A stretch of 64,000 bases of DNA from assembly GCA_000697355.1 (NCBI GenBank), contig JNEN01001228.1, positions 310,001-374,000 on the forward strand. Direction: 5' to 3'. Numbering within the stretch: position 1 is the first letter of the stretch; every line of letters begins with the position of its first letter. This document shows, piece by piece, positions 1 to 11,191 of this stretch. The notes beneath the pieces were generated by a model. That model did not search any database. It had not been told where the DNA came from and saw only the letters and a program-made list of their open reading frames with translations. The DNA is from Syncephalastrum monosporum B8922. Its lineage: Eukaryota > Mucoromycota > Mucoromycetes > Mucorales > Syncephalastraceae. The translations under genes were made by a program, and so were the position numbers.

Positions 1-1377
1 CGACAGAGTAAAGTTAACTTGAGAATAGATGCCTACCTGACCAACTTCATCCTGGTGTAATTTGGCTGTATAAATGTGAATAAGAAGGCCCAGAGAGTAT
101 GTGCAAGTCGTCTAAGCCGCCATCCATCCCGCAATGATTCCCAATCCGAAAAAGGCAAAAATCAGCCAGCTTTTTCCACCTGATATGCTGCCAGAGCTCT
201 GTTCGGTAAAGAGCAACAGCTCTGTCCAATTGATAATCACTTCTTTGATTGTGTATGCTTCTTTTTGGTTTAAAACTCTGCTTAGGTAACTGTTGTGTTT
301 GCTCTCGAAGTACCACAGCAGGGCACGACTCGTGGCGAGTATGGCCATTATATGGGTCGTTATTAAAGCGGCGACGCTGTTAGAAGGTGCCTACTTCTAC
401 CGCGGTTGTTGACCCATGGACCCTTTCATGCTTCATCTACTAGTATAAAACAGATTATTGTCACCATATTCCGCCAGTCACCGTCTTGGCGGTTTGTTTC
501 CTCCCTCAGAATATATTTCTTATATAAGATAATCTTACTATACGCGTGTTACGATTGACAAAATGCTTATTATTTCTACATGGCTGCGCCAGTCGTGCAG
601 TGTTGTCTCTACACCTTTACAAAGCTGGCTGTATGTATTGTATGCCACAAAAACGAAATGCACTATGCTCTTTAAGAAATTTATTTATGGGACAAATGGA
701 AGTACTATGCACTGTAAAGATGACATTTATGCGCTAGTTCAGAGTATAGGACCTGCTAGCTGCCACCTCCAACGGGCGCTAATAGTTCATTGTATGGGAT
801 TTACACACTCAGCTCGCCATAGAAACGGCTAATAAGCATTTGAAAGCTTATGAACATTTTACATGTTTATGTTCAGCTTGGCGTTGAGCTGGAGTGCATG
901 TATCATACTTTCGTATAACGTGGCTATATTTATTACTGTCAAAGGATGCAGAAGGCCAAGTTTGGAAAGACCAATGAATTTCTCTACGTTCTATTGATAT
1001 TTAGAAAACGAACCACGCGATAATGGCCCCCGTTATGTACAGCTCGAGAGCCCCGTGTCCCAATCAACGGCTTTACAGTTCTCCACGGGGCACAATATCA
1101 TTAGCGTCAATAGTCAATCATACTCCCATATGTAGCAGTAGTATGGAGGTAGTGTAGTCGAATACGAATTTAGGACAGAAAAGAAAAGCAAGTAGTGAAT
1201 ATCTAGAGCTGTTTCTTGTAAGAAATGACTTTGGCAAGTGGCAACATTATCAGGTGTAAAAAAAGTAGCTGATTTTTGCCTTTTTCGGCCAAAGTGTTTT
1301 GAAACTGATTTTATTATTAGACACGCCTGGGTGCCTGAGCTGCTTTTAGCGTTTCTCTCTTTCACACAAAAGTCGGT
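1..1377. other. Upstream region without a recognised gene
   Basis: No supportable gene. Short open frames on both strands have no recognisable domain or splice pattern. The stretch holds a near-identical inverted repeat pair (146-193 and 1240-1288, listed separately). The right-hand arm lies about 90 bp before the Bud6 start, so this region must also contain the Bud6 promoter. Confidence 0.6.
146..1288. repeat. Inverted repeat pair about 1.1 kb apart (possible TIRs)
   Basis: The left arm (146-193) and the reverse complement of the right arm (1240-1288) share an identical first 21 bases, starting CCGAAAAAGG and ending in AATCAGC. Similarity then continues with a few mismatches and a small gap through CACCTGAT to a shared TGCCA. 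Similarity does not continue outward past the CCG end, which is how terminal inverted repeats behave. No target-site duplication is visible and the interior encodes no recognisable transposase. It could be a decayed non-autonomous DNA element or two insertions of a short dispersed repeat. Confidence 0.55.
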
Positions 1378-4225
1378 ATGGAGTACGGGCAATACGACCA
1401 TCCACCCCAGGCCAATGCCCGCAGGCCTGACTTCCCTCATCGCTCCAGCAATCCCACTCGGAACCAGGTAAACAACGCACACAGCCCTCTCCTGCCTGTT
1501 TCTCGACGCCCGCTCTAACCATCGCGGACTTACCCATTTCCAGGCCGGTGAAATTGAGCAAGTGGTCACTAGGCTGCTACGCACCACCAAATCCCTCCTC
1601 GAAGCATTGACCCAGTGGTCGCAGCTGAAAGCGACTACTGCAGATATCTACGAGCTGCGTGAGACCCTCGAGGCCCAGTTCCTGCTTGTTTCGCAGGTGT
1701 TTGAGGATGCAGGTGTCACTATGGGGTATGTTGTCTATTGTCTCTGATTTTTTCCCCTTCGTCTCATGCGTACATATAACGACAACAGCGACTTGTCATG
1801 GATTCCGCAGCAACTCAAAAAATCCGTGGATGCAGCCATGGCCGAGACTCAGTCGCCCGAAACCCTCGACCAGCACCTACCACGTATTCGCGACGTGATC
1901 GTTCACCTTCTGCACGGCCTGAAGGGCAAACAGCAGCAGTTGCGCGAACGCGACGCAACCCAGCAGCACTCGCCGCCTGCGCCTGCGCCTTACGGACGAG
2001 ACTCGTATCGGTCAACTACGTCGACGGCCACGACCGATACCTGGCGCAGAGAAGTGCCGCAAGCAGCATTGGCCCGCGGTGCCAGTCTGACACAGTCACC
2101 GCCTGGTGGAGCCCGACCGGTTTATCCGCCCGACCGTTCACCTCCACCGGGTTTCCGTCTGACGCAGTCTGACTATGACCCTCGTATCAGCGGTATGCCT
2201 CGCCCCTCCGTCTCGTCTGACCGCTATTATAACCAGCCTCCACGCGCCTTCTCACCTACCTATTACAATCGTGTGCCCTCCCCTTCACGCTCTTCCTCAT
2301 CCCAAGGCGAAACCAACCGCCCCTCGAGCACGTCCTCTACACGCTACCAACCACAACAGCCGTCGCCCGTGGTAGCAGCAGCCCCCGTCGAAAATACGCC
2401 CCCGCCTCCACCGCCGCCACCGCCGCCCATGACTCCCTCTCCTTCACTCAGTCCCATGAACGCACGCAACAAGAATGAGTTTGATGAAAGTGATCCTGGT
2501 ACGGCGAGCGCGCTGGCCGCGCTAAAACGCCAGGAAAACCTGGCTCGTCGCTCTTCGGTCCGTCGTGCTTCCATGTTCAGAGCCAATGGAGGTGATTTGA
2601 AGCGTTATGAGAATGCTCCGCCGGTGCCTGCTATCCCATCGCGCGAAAAGAAACTCGAGCCTGTCGATGAAGACTCGAAGAAGCCTGAAGCAGAGGAGGA
2701 CACTTCGAAAGGTAAGTAGCGTGGTATGTGTGGGAAGCCATCATTAATACAATGGATAGGTCTCGTTCTTTATTTGCAGATTGGCAAGGATGTCAAAAAA
2801 GTCCACTACGAAGGCGAGCTAAGCGAGCCCGCTTTACGGATGCTATTTATTGAACGATTTGGTTACTCGTCCGGCCAGAATGACTTCCCTAGTATCTACA
2901 TTCGGGACCCAGTCGATCAAATCTCGTACGAACTCGAGGACCTTTCGCAAGTTAAGAATCGGACATTACTTTCTCTGAATGTCAAAGAGACGGACGAGCT
3001 AAAGGAGATGCAAAAGCGCTGGATGGAACAAGTGACCGCTTCGTTTGAAAAGGAAATGGGAGACGTGCGCAAGATGTTTGAGGAATATATCAAGAAGAGC
3101 GAAACACAGCAAGAAGCTCGATCGATCCCATCGCCTACCACTCCCTCAGATCCGGCTGCCGTTGTTCCTGTACCTGCACCTGCGCCTACCACCCCAACTC
3201 CATCCGACCGCCGTCCAAGTGAGGCGTCGTCTAGTGTGGCGACCACAGATGCCGTGTCTGCCAAAAAGCTGCGCTCTCATCTCCGCGAACTTGAAACTTT
3301 CCGACGTGACATCGCCGTGTTGCGCCAGCTGCAAGGTGAAATGCGCGATGGTGCTGACAAGGTGCTCGATGAGCTCAAGGAGAAGGCACAAGCACTGCGA
3401 CAAAAGGAGGAAGCGAACTCCTCTGGAGGACGCTCTGCTGCTCGTCAGTTCATTGACGAAGGTAAAGAGAAACTCATGGCCAGTTCGGATACCATCACCA
3501 CGCGTCTTGAAGACTTGCAAGATACCGTGGATCACCTCAAACTCGACGTCACACAGCGCAAATGCCGACCGTCGCAAGCACAAATGGCCCATTGTGCTAA
3601 AGAGCGCGAGCTGGTCGCCAAGGAGATTGAAGAATTTGGTGACTACATCGTGAAGGTCAAGCCACGTTGGAAGAAGACGTGGGAGCAAGAGCTGCAGATG
3701 ATCGTCAAGGAGCAGCAAATGCTCAAGGAACAAGAGAACCTTCTGCTGGATATGCAAGATGATTTAGCCGCCCTGGTTGAGGTGTACGAGCAGCTGGAGA
3801 AGATCTGCGCGTATCAGGCCAAAGCTAAGCCAGTGGTCCGGGAATTCCACGTCGCACCTGCCGAAGAAGGCTTCGAAGGCATGTCTAGCGTACTCAAACA
3901 GGTAGCCACGATCGATGTCGACCATGAGCGACGACTGCGCGCCCTCGAGCAATCGGAAAAGATGCGACAACGCGAGCTTGCGAACCGCATCGACGAATTT
4001 GAGCAGGAGCTCGTGGACTTTGTCGGCACAAAGAAGCTGAAGAAGACAGGTGGCGCCGAAGAGGCAGATCGACTGCGAAAACAAAAAGATCAGGAGATGC
4101 TCAAGAAACTTTACAAGAACAACGAAAACAAGGAATCAGAAGATGGGGCTGCTGCAACGAACGAGGATGAACAGGACAGTACGCCTGAGACACCAGCACC
4201 AGCAGAAGTCGAAGAGGATGCCTGA
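1378..4225 (+). CDS. bud6: Bud6/AIP3-like actin-interacting polarity protein
   Basis: Four exons: 1378-1467, 1544-1725, 1789-2711 and 2760-4225, giving 886 residues. Bud6/Aip3 family proteins bind actin and help formins nucleate actin cables at sites of polarised growth. The first ~80 residues form the N-terminal conserved segment. A long Ser/Pro-rich linker with a ten-proline run follows. The C-terminal AIP3 core begins near residue 400 (LVLYLQIGKDVKKV) and continues as long charged helices typical of the Bud6 coiled-coil rod. The last intron is fixed by that core: only the acceptor at 2758-2759 restores phase and keeps LVLYLQ; the better-looking TTTGCAG at 2777-2779 would break the frame. 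The tail is acidic (Glu/Asp-rich). The start was chosen as the first ATG in frame before a clean phase-0 donor. Family assignment is confident; exact N-terminus slightly less so. Confidence 0.9.
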
Positions 4226-5027
4226 GCCATATAGTAATATCCAAATACGCACAGACCCTCGTGCTAAATATCGCATCTGCTTACTTCCATAATTTAATAT
4301 TTTGCCTGTTGAGATAACTGCATGAGAAACAAGGAGAACGTGTGTGTGCGTGTGTGCGTGTGTCTGATGTTGTCTCCTACATTGTATTACTTTTGGCAGG
4401 TGTGACAGGACGGTGGATTTCTCAAAAGAAAGAAAGAATGGGACCCTGAGGGGTGTGAAAAAAAATAACGCATGTGCGTGGTATGATTCGTGCTTTGTGT
4501 TGCACGGTGGCAACCAGTCGGCTTTATCGATACCAGATAAAAAGCAAAGCGTGGCATTCAGCAAAAGGGACGGGACAGGCAAGTTGCACGGGTCTCCCAT
4601 TTGAGGAGCACATGTAGTTTCATGGCTTCCCACGGGACATTCATTGCATTTGTCAATAGCACGCACATATTTGAGATTGGTCCTATCTGCAAAACGGATC
4701 GAGCAAACAGATGAAGCATCAAAGAAACAGCAACTCAGCCGTCTTTATTACTGCTGAGGAAGCCGACACTCCGAAAGTTTCGGTACACGCCGGCGTTGAT
4801 TGGTGTAAACAAGCGAACGGCAAAAAAAGTACCGCGCGGTCCGAACGCATCCAAAGCAAAGGAAAAAAAAAAAGCTGATTATGCGCGCTGTATGTGTGTG
4901 TGTGTGTGTGTGCTCAGATATCCAAGAAAAAAAATAAAAGTGCATGCAACAGACAAGTGTAACTTATTTCCTTCTCCTCTTCCACTCTTTCCCGAGCACA
5001 CTTTCTCTCTCTTCACACACATAACCC
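4226..5027. other. Intergenic, GT microsatellites
   Basis: No gene seen. Contains the Bud6 3' region, a GTGTGTGCG-type repeat at about 4340-4363 and a (TG)n run at about 4893-4912. A CT-rich tract lies just before the next ATG, as is common in fungal promoters. Confidence 0.6.
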
Positions 5028-5561
5028 ATGGTGTCGAGCCCATTATTATCCAACTTCTTTTCCTCGCCTACCAAGAAGCGCTCCTCGATCAGCACAACGT
5101 TCGGTAGCGAAAGCACTCCCAATGTCCTGCCTGCCCCCGGACCCGCCCCTCCGAGGATTAACACCCGTTTTTCAACTTCATCTGTCTCCCTTCTCGACTC
5201 GCCTTCACAGACACCCGTCTCTCCTACATCACCCATGAAATCCCGGGTGAAGCAACGGCTGTCGACCCTGTTACCGCGACGGGGCAGCCAGGTGACTATG
5301 ATGATGACACATCAGGAAGAAACCATGTCCACCTTGTCCTCGAGCTCCAGTAACTCGTGCGCACACTCGGATGATGAATTGCCACCGCCGACGCCACCAC
5401 CGCACGTGGTGGAACGAGTGGATTGGGCGACCCAGGTCAAACAGGTCTTGGGTTCCACCCTGGACGACGTCGACGAGGAGATTGAGCAGGAGTGGGAGGG
5501 ACATCGAAAAGCACTGCGTCATTCACTCCAAATGCCGCGTCGGCCTGTTTCGATGCTGTAG
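5028..5561 (+). CDS. Unrecognised Ser/Pro-rich protein, 177 aa
   Basis: Single-exon frame of 177 residues from the first ATG after a CT-rich leader. I do not recognise a family. The first ~120 residues are rich in Ser, Thr and Pro, with SP/TP steps (for example TPVSPTSPMKSR) and a basic patch (KSRVKQRLSTLLPRRG), so the protein is probably disordered and a possible kinase target. The last ~50 residues are different: a helical, acidic segment (DWATQVKQVLGSTLDDVDEE, then EIEQEWEGHRKAL) that looks like the conserved part. A (CT)n microsatellite follows the stop at about 5587-5608. Codon use and GC content resemble neighbouring genes, which supports a real gene. No signal peptide or membrane segment is seen. 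Confidence 0.65.
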   Translation: MVSSPLLSNFFSSPTKKRSSISTTFGSESTPNVLPAPGPAPPRINTRFSTSSVSLLDSPSQTPVSPTSPMKSRVKQRLSTLLPRRGSQVTMMMTHQEETMSTLSSSSSNSCAHSDDELPPPTPPPHVVERVDWATQVKQVLGSTLDDVDEEIEQEWEGHRKALRHSLQMPRRPVSML

Positions 5562-6856
5562 TACCAGCTCAGTTCCAGCTCTTTTGCTCTCTCTCTCTCT
5601 CTCTCTCTTGTTTGATATGATACATTGGTCAAACAACCCCCGTATGCATCAGCAATACTGTACACAATGACATCCCTCCAGAACATATCCGCATACACAT
5701 ACATATCATCCAATCCCATACCGACTCCCTCTCTTGACTCCTATTCCTAGTACTTTACTCTCCTTTGTTGGACTTACTATTTATTTTGTATACTTCCTGT
5801 TCTTAATACCATTGGCAATATTACCTATCCTTTAGTGGCACAATGACGTAAATACTGGTTATTTCCGAGTGAGTTTAAAAGAAGGTTTGGTTATGGTGGC
5901 ACGGGGCATTTTCATTTTCTTGCGTATGCACAACGCTCGAGAAATGAATTATATATGTCGCAGCCCTGTGAGGGAGAGAGAGAAGAGATGTAGTATATAA
6001 CACATGCATATTTATACATATGCAATATCATCTGCTTGGCGTGCATCATGATGACCCCTTGTTTATCGTATTGCGTGCAGCAAGATCAAACAGTAGCTGT
6101 ATATCATTGGGGACTTGACCGTCGGTGTTGCGCAATAGAAGAGCTCCTTGGGTATGACGTGATGAATATGTGAGCTAGAGTGTGGGTGTGAAACACTTGA
6201 GTACCTCTAGCTACACTTGGAGGCACATAATGTTCGGTGATTTATACACATCGAAGCGGAGGAGAAAGCTATATAGAAATGTGCTGTCATGGAGTTTGAT
6301 CTTACCTTCCCCGTGTAACATCGAATGGCTCGTTTTCTGTTCCTCAAAACCGCCCAGTAGAGCTAAACTGTCTAAAAGATGCATATAAAGTGTATTTACG
6401 AGTGCATGCTAACTTCTTCTCAGTAAGGATTGTCATGACTGCACTAAAGCCCAGCTATCATGTCAATTTAAGGAAAATAAATGCTATACAATATACATGT
6501 TTCCGTGTCCAGATTGAATTCATCACAGTTCGCCGTGTATGAGGCTGCTACTGTACGTCAAAGCTGGAGCATCACCGCGATATACCGCTCATCACTCCTC
6601 CTTGTTTGGAAGGCACTACAGGTTTGTACAATTGCATTTACGTTTGTAATATACAATTTTTGAAGTGATATTCTGAGACGAAACATGTAGAACAGAGTAA
6701 GTGTCCTTATACGACTTTATCATTGATCTGCTGGAGAAGGAGAGGGACTACACTATTGATCCAAGTAAGTGGAATCCCATAAATGTGAACGAGTACGACT
6801 TCAGTTTTATCTGCTAGATTTGAAAATAAATATACACTAGAGTTTACATCGGCAGG
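5562..6856. other. Intergenic, no gene seen
   Basis: About 1.3 kb between convergent genes. It is AT-rich with scattered stops in all frames and no exon-like segment recognised. It presumably holds the 3' ends of the 5028-5561 gene and the RhoGEF gene. Confidence 0.5.
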
Positions 6857-8883
6857 TTACTTTTGCGCGTAGTTCATGGCGGACGCCAGGCCAGCAATGA
6901 GCTTTTGCGCAGCTGCAATATCATGATATTCAGCTCCATCAGGGTCAGTATGTTTCTTGAGATCTATACCAAGAGCCCCATGAGTGTCTGAGTATACTTT
7001 TCTTGAAGTTAGACGCTAGCTTACCCATGAGCAGCAAATTATAGCGAGCGACGCGCTGGATAGGGATGATCAGGTAGTCTTCCATAGTGAACTGGCGCGT
7101 TTCCTTGCGTGAGAGCATTTTCCCCATATAGCGTACATAGCCTTTGATATGCTTCTGCTGTTCGACCAGCTTACGGTTCCCCTTGTAATCAAGCGCACAC
7201 CTCAGAAAGACCACCATACATTCGGATAAGTCGAGTAATGTGCGCCCAACGCATTGAGGTGCGGATTCCGTAGCACCATCCATAAGAAGATGATACGGCT
7301 TGGTGCAAGCCTTGTGGTCAAACTGCAAGCACTGCAAGCGGCGCAGAAGTGTAGCAGAAAATTGCAAAAGATCGTACAGGTTACTGAATATATCCAGGTC
7401 GGTCTTGCGTGCTGAGGTGGAGCCACGCTCCAAAGCGGTAACCAAGACATCGTGGAACATCTGAGAGAAGTGGGTAAGACGGTCTGCGCAGAAGATAAAG
7501 TGCATCCACACCACTTACGACTTTGCTAAAATAGAGTTGATTCCAAAAGGTGACTTCGGTTGTATAAAACTCACGCAAGATGAAGCGACGCGTGAGTGCG
7601 TACTTTTGCCTTTTTTCTCCTGGTACAACTGGGGCAGGAGGTTCGCTGTAGACTTGATCAAGAGCACCCTGGACCGACTGCTGCCAGACGCGCAGGGCCC
7701 GTTTCTCTCGCTTGCGGGACGTGCGTCGCTGCAAGTCATAGCTGCGTGGCAGTATGTTGGCAATATCCAGCACGCTGTGCTTGGTCAAGGGGTCGACAGC
7801 GGGAGGTATATCTTGACCGGAGCTACAGGAGGACTTGCTGAAGGTAGAGAGACGGGTAGATGCAAAGGACCCGGAACTATTGCTCCGGGACTTGGTGTCG
7901 CTCGCTACCGGTGACTGCCGCTGCTTTTCTTGCTCCTGTTGTGGCGGTGGCGAGCGCAGCGCTTTGCTGTGGTTCATTTGATCGAGCCACGTTTCAACGT
8001 GGGCTGTGCTCTTGGGGCGACGCCTGCATATAGAGGGCGGCTGCATCGGCGGGCGGCTGCGGTACTGTGCTTCAGCTATGCTGATTGTATTGGTGCGCGC
8101 CGGCATATGCGGAGACGAGGTCATGTCGTCCAAGTAATTCTCGACGGAGGGACAGCTCGACCGACGGCGTAAGGGGGGCACGACAAGAGTGCTCAAGAGA
8201 TTCTCATCCTGCTCTTGATCACTAATGTTGCTTTCGGTGCTACTGCAGACAGACGCCGTATCCTTCCCCGAGCTCAGATAGGCGGAGTGGGCGCGCGACC
8301 TACCAGAGCCGCCGGACGAACTGCAGCGGCGTCTGTGGAGATAATTATCCGGATCTTCGTCCTGGACTTCCGCAGCAAAGATTGGATCTACGAATGCAAC
8401 CAAGCGGGGCGGTGGTTCAGGTGGGTCCACCGTAGTGGATGCCATGTCTGCCGGGTCGGAGGTCTGACGCTTGAGAAGCGGTGTCCACCCCACATGGCGT
8501 TTCTGCTGACGCTTCTCTTCCGGCGTTGCTGGTGCGGTCGCCGGCTCAGGCCACGGCACCGGCACCGGCACCGGCGAAATGCTGTTGCCGAGTGTCGAAT
8601 GAACAGGCGGATCACCGTGAAGTCCAGTATTCACCGTCAGCGAGGGTGGCTTCTCTCCAGTGCTGAGGATCGTAGCGGCCGCGTCGCTCGAGAGTCGCTG
8701 CGGGTGAGAATGCCGATGGTGGTGGTGCAGAAATCTGAACGTGGGATGCGGCACCGAAAGATGCCACGGGCTGCTCTTCCTTCGATTGTCTGCATGCGGA
8801 GGCTGCACTTCTGGTATCGCTTCGTCGATCTCATCGTGCGGCAAGGACGAATGTCGCTTATGCTTTCTGTGTCGTCGAAGCAT
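6857..8883 (-). CDS. Dbl-homology RhoGEF
   Basis: Exons on the minus strand: 8883-7519, 7460-7025 and 6963-6857, giving 635 residues. Residues 1-425 are a disordered Ser/Arg/Pro-rich region with many basic patches. A DH (RhoGEF) domain runs from about residue 429 to 631. Its first helix carries REFYTTEVTFW and its last conserved block is the family hallmark IIPIQRVARYNLLLMDL. DH domains exchange GDP for GTP on Rho/Cdc42-type GTPases. The protein ends about 30 residues after the QRVARY helix, so the usual C-terminal PH domain is absent. The junction at 7460 keeps helix 1 in register (SKV then MFHDVL), and the last exon adds DLKKHTDPDGAEYHDI before a stop. The substrate GTPase cannot be told from sequence. 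The ArfGAP gene lies just upstream on the same strand, 178 bp away. Confidence 0.85.
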
Positions 8884-9061
8884 GTGAAAGTTCTATAAAA
8901 GGAGCAAATCCGCCAAATCCAATTGCATGAAACAACCTAATTCGATTCCGTCGAATTTTTTCATGGGTTTCCTTTATGTCAGCAAAACGGATGATTAATA
9001 TCGTATTGTATAATGTTTTAAGTAATATAGGGAAGTGGGTATACAAGGGCTGTCGTCGTTT

Positions 9062-11191
9062 TCAACCCCCACGTGCAGCTGCTTTGCCGCGTAGATAGTC
9101 GATGGCTGTTTGCGGCATCGGCGTCGTCTCAAGCGTATCCAAGAAGTGAGAGGGGTCTGCCCCGTTGAGCAGAAGCGCTTCGCCCATGGAAAAGCACGGA
9201 TGAAGCATGGCCACCAAAAGCGGGTAGCGTTGCTCCATCATGGGCAACGTCAAGGTACGATCGGTCAGGTTCCCGGAAGGGTCCAGGACGGGAAGGGTGA
9301 TCAGCGAGCCTTCAGTCTGGATCGGTATGTTGGGATCAGCTCCCAGGGCGAGCGCATGCATCGCCGACACAACATCTTGCTTTTGAACTGCTTCCCACAG
9401 CTTGGCGCTCGGCAGCCGATCGTCGCTCACTGTCGCCAGATACCGCCTGTCCATATACTTATGCTTGATGTATTCACTGTCTGAGAAATGACCAAGAGGA
9501 TCCCAAATGGCATTCGAGCGTGCATTTCCCATCTGCATGAAAAATTCCACAGTGTGTGTCGTAAAGGACTGTTCGTCCAGAGTCAACGAACGTACTTTGG
9601 AGATATGCGTGCCCAGACTACGATGCGTCCCAGAACAATCTACACCGGCACGGCATTCGTCCATGAGAACAGAGCGCATACAACTAAAACTTTCTTCTTT
9701 ACCTATACATAATAAGATACCAAGGTTGAGGGAGCACCAGTCAGGTTCAGGGGCACGGCAATCGGCACACATCCTATTGCTTCCATCATTGTCATATAGA
9801 CGCTGCCGTATATTATTGATACCGGAAGGCAGTGGCAAATAGGGGGCATGCGTCGATGATGTTGATGTACGAACGGGCCCGATCGAGTGGCGCTGTTGCT
9901 TGCGCTTCTTGTTGGTCAGCTCCATGAGCGGTTCATTCAGCGACGTCGTGGAGGAACCAACCCAGGTGCGCCTGCGCTCAATAGAAAGCTCATTTCGGAT
10001 GGCGTGATGTAGCGTGTTAATCCAGGCAAGCATATCGTGCTGTGATGTTGCCTGATAGACCCGTCTGAACTCAGGCGTGATGACTTCAAAACAGAACCGT
10101 CGGTCGGCATTCCTGGCCTGCCGGACAGTGGCGAGCTGCAGTCTGATCGGCTCGCGGTGCTGTTCTGGTCTGTCTTTCCAATGACTGTATTCGTGTAGCT
10201 CACCATTGCTTACGACGCACCAGTACTTGTGCCACGTTTGGTGCCCTGATTTTTTGTTGGTGTTCACTTTGAGCGTTTTTGCAGTGGCGAGGAGGCATCC
10301 TTCGCGACGGCCTTGTGGGGCTGTGTTATCATCACCGGGGGGTTCCTGTTCTTCATCGAAAGACAAGCGGTCGTGTGTTTTACGTTTAAGCAAACAGTGG
10401 ACTTCGTGATGCTCCTTATCGACCGAATGCTGTTCGCGAAACACCAAGTCGAGTGAGGCCGTGAGTGCATCGAGGTCAGGCTGGCGCGCGTCGAGATGGT
10501 CGGCGACTTGACGGTGATACAGAGCGATGCGGCGCTGCAAGGTCAGCAGGCGGTACACAATCTCTTGGCTTTTGCGACCACCGTGTAGGTTGAGCAAGAA
10601 CTGTAGGTACTCGAATCGTAGCAGGTCAAAACTGCTTTTCTTGGCAGCAAACTTGTCATCGCGACCGGGTGTGTTGTTTTTCAGATATTTTCCCAAATAC
10701 TGATAGTACTGCTTGGAGGCATCTGCGAACTGCCTACGCTTGCTCTCTGCTTTCTTAATGTCAGCCTCATAGAGCTGCTCGAGGGGCGAGACAAACAGGG
10801 TTTGTGTGGCGTAAGACATTTGTTCGCGCTCTTGGCACATATCGGCCCATGTGGCGTCCATATAATGTTGCAAGGCAGAGTTGTTTTGACTACAGTGCTG
10901 AAGGGCAGCAGCGAGTTGGAGATCAGCATCGAGCTGGGCCCGTTGTGCTTCAAGGGCGTGAGTGGCTGCTTTGAGGACCTGCTTGATACTCTGTTTCAGC
11001 GTAAGGGTCTGCGCCTCGAGTTGCTTAATGGTGGCACGAAAAAGTGGGCCATCTTCCCACGTCTGCTGCTGGAGCAAGGTAGGCTGAGGCATGAGAGAGG
11101 AGAAGCAGGAAGAAGCAAGGAGGTCCCTGCCAGGATGGGAGCTGCTGTCATGGAGGGTGTCGGAGCGTTTGTCGGTTTCCGCGCCCACCAT
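9062..11191 (-). CDS. BAR-PH-ArfGAP-ankyrin protein (ACAP/centaurin type)
   Basis: Exons 11191-9703 and 9639-9062, giving 688 residues. The order is a BAR-like helical region (about residues 35-245), a PH domain (about 295-395, with HQTWHKYWCVV), an ArfGAP zinc finger and C-terminal ankyrin-like repeats (about 580-688, with ALGADPN and LLNGADPS). The zinc ligands are Cys475, Cys478, Cys495 and Cys498 (CX2CX16CX2C), followed by the catalytic arginine in CSGTHRSLG (Arg503). Such proteins stimulate GTP hydrolysis on Arf at curved, phosphoinositide-containing membranes. The 63-bp intron (9640-9702) is a multiple of three and stop-free, so the unspliced frame stays open but would add 21 residues between the third and fourth zinc cysteines; it must be removed for a working finger. 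The start chosen is Met at 11191; an upstream in-frame ATG would add a hydrophobic leader that looks like 5' UTR. Confidence 0.9.
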   Translation of the reverse strand: MVGAETDKRSDTLHDSSSHPGRDLLASSCFSSLMPQPTLLQQQTWEDGPLFRATIKQLEAQTLTLKQSIKQVLKAATHALEAQRAQLDADLQLAAALQHCSQNNSALQHYMDATWADMCQEREQMSYATQTLFVSPLEQLYEADIKKAESKRRQFADASKQYYQYLGKYLKNNTPGRDDKFAAKKSSFDLLRFEYLQFLLNLHGGRKSQEIVYRLLTLQRRIALYHRQVADHLDARQPDLDALTASLDLVFREQHSVDKEHHEVHCLLKRKTHDRLSFDEEQEPPGDDNTAPQGRREGCLLATAKTLKVNTNKKSGHQTWHKYWCVVSNGELHEYSHWKDRPEQHREPIRLQLATVRQARNADRRFCFEVITPEFRRVYQATSQHDMLAWINTLHHAIRNELSIERRRTWVGSSTTSLNEPLMELTNKKRKQQRHSIGPVRTSTSSTHAPYLPLPSGINNIRQRLYDNDGSNRMCADCRAPEPDWCSLNLGILLCIGKEESFSCMRSVLMDECRAGVDCSGTHRSLGTHISKVRSLTLDEQSFTTHTVEFFMQMGNARSNAIWDPLGHFSDSEYIKHKYMDRRYLATVSDDRLPSAKLWEAVQKQDVVSAMHALALGADPNIPIQTEGSLITLPVLDPSGNLTDRTLTLPMMEQRYPLLVAMLHPCFSMGEALLLNGADPSHFLDTLETTPMPQTAIDYLRGKAAARGG

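Noticed and set aside
2760..2779. TTTGCAG acceptor at 2777-2779 for the last Bud6 exon
   Set aside because: It is out of phase and would remove the conserved LVLYLQ; the acceptor at 2758-2759 fits.
9640..9702. 21-residue insertion in the ArfGAP zinc finger
   Set aside because: It is an intron with proper GT-AG ends; its removal restores the CX2CX16CX2C spacing.
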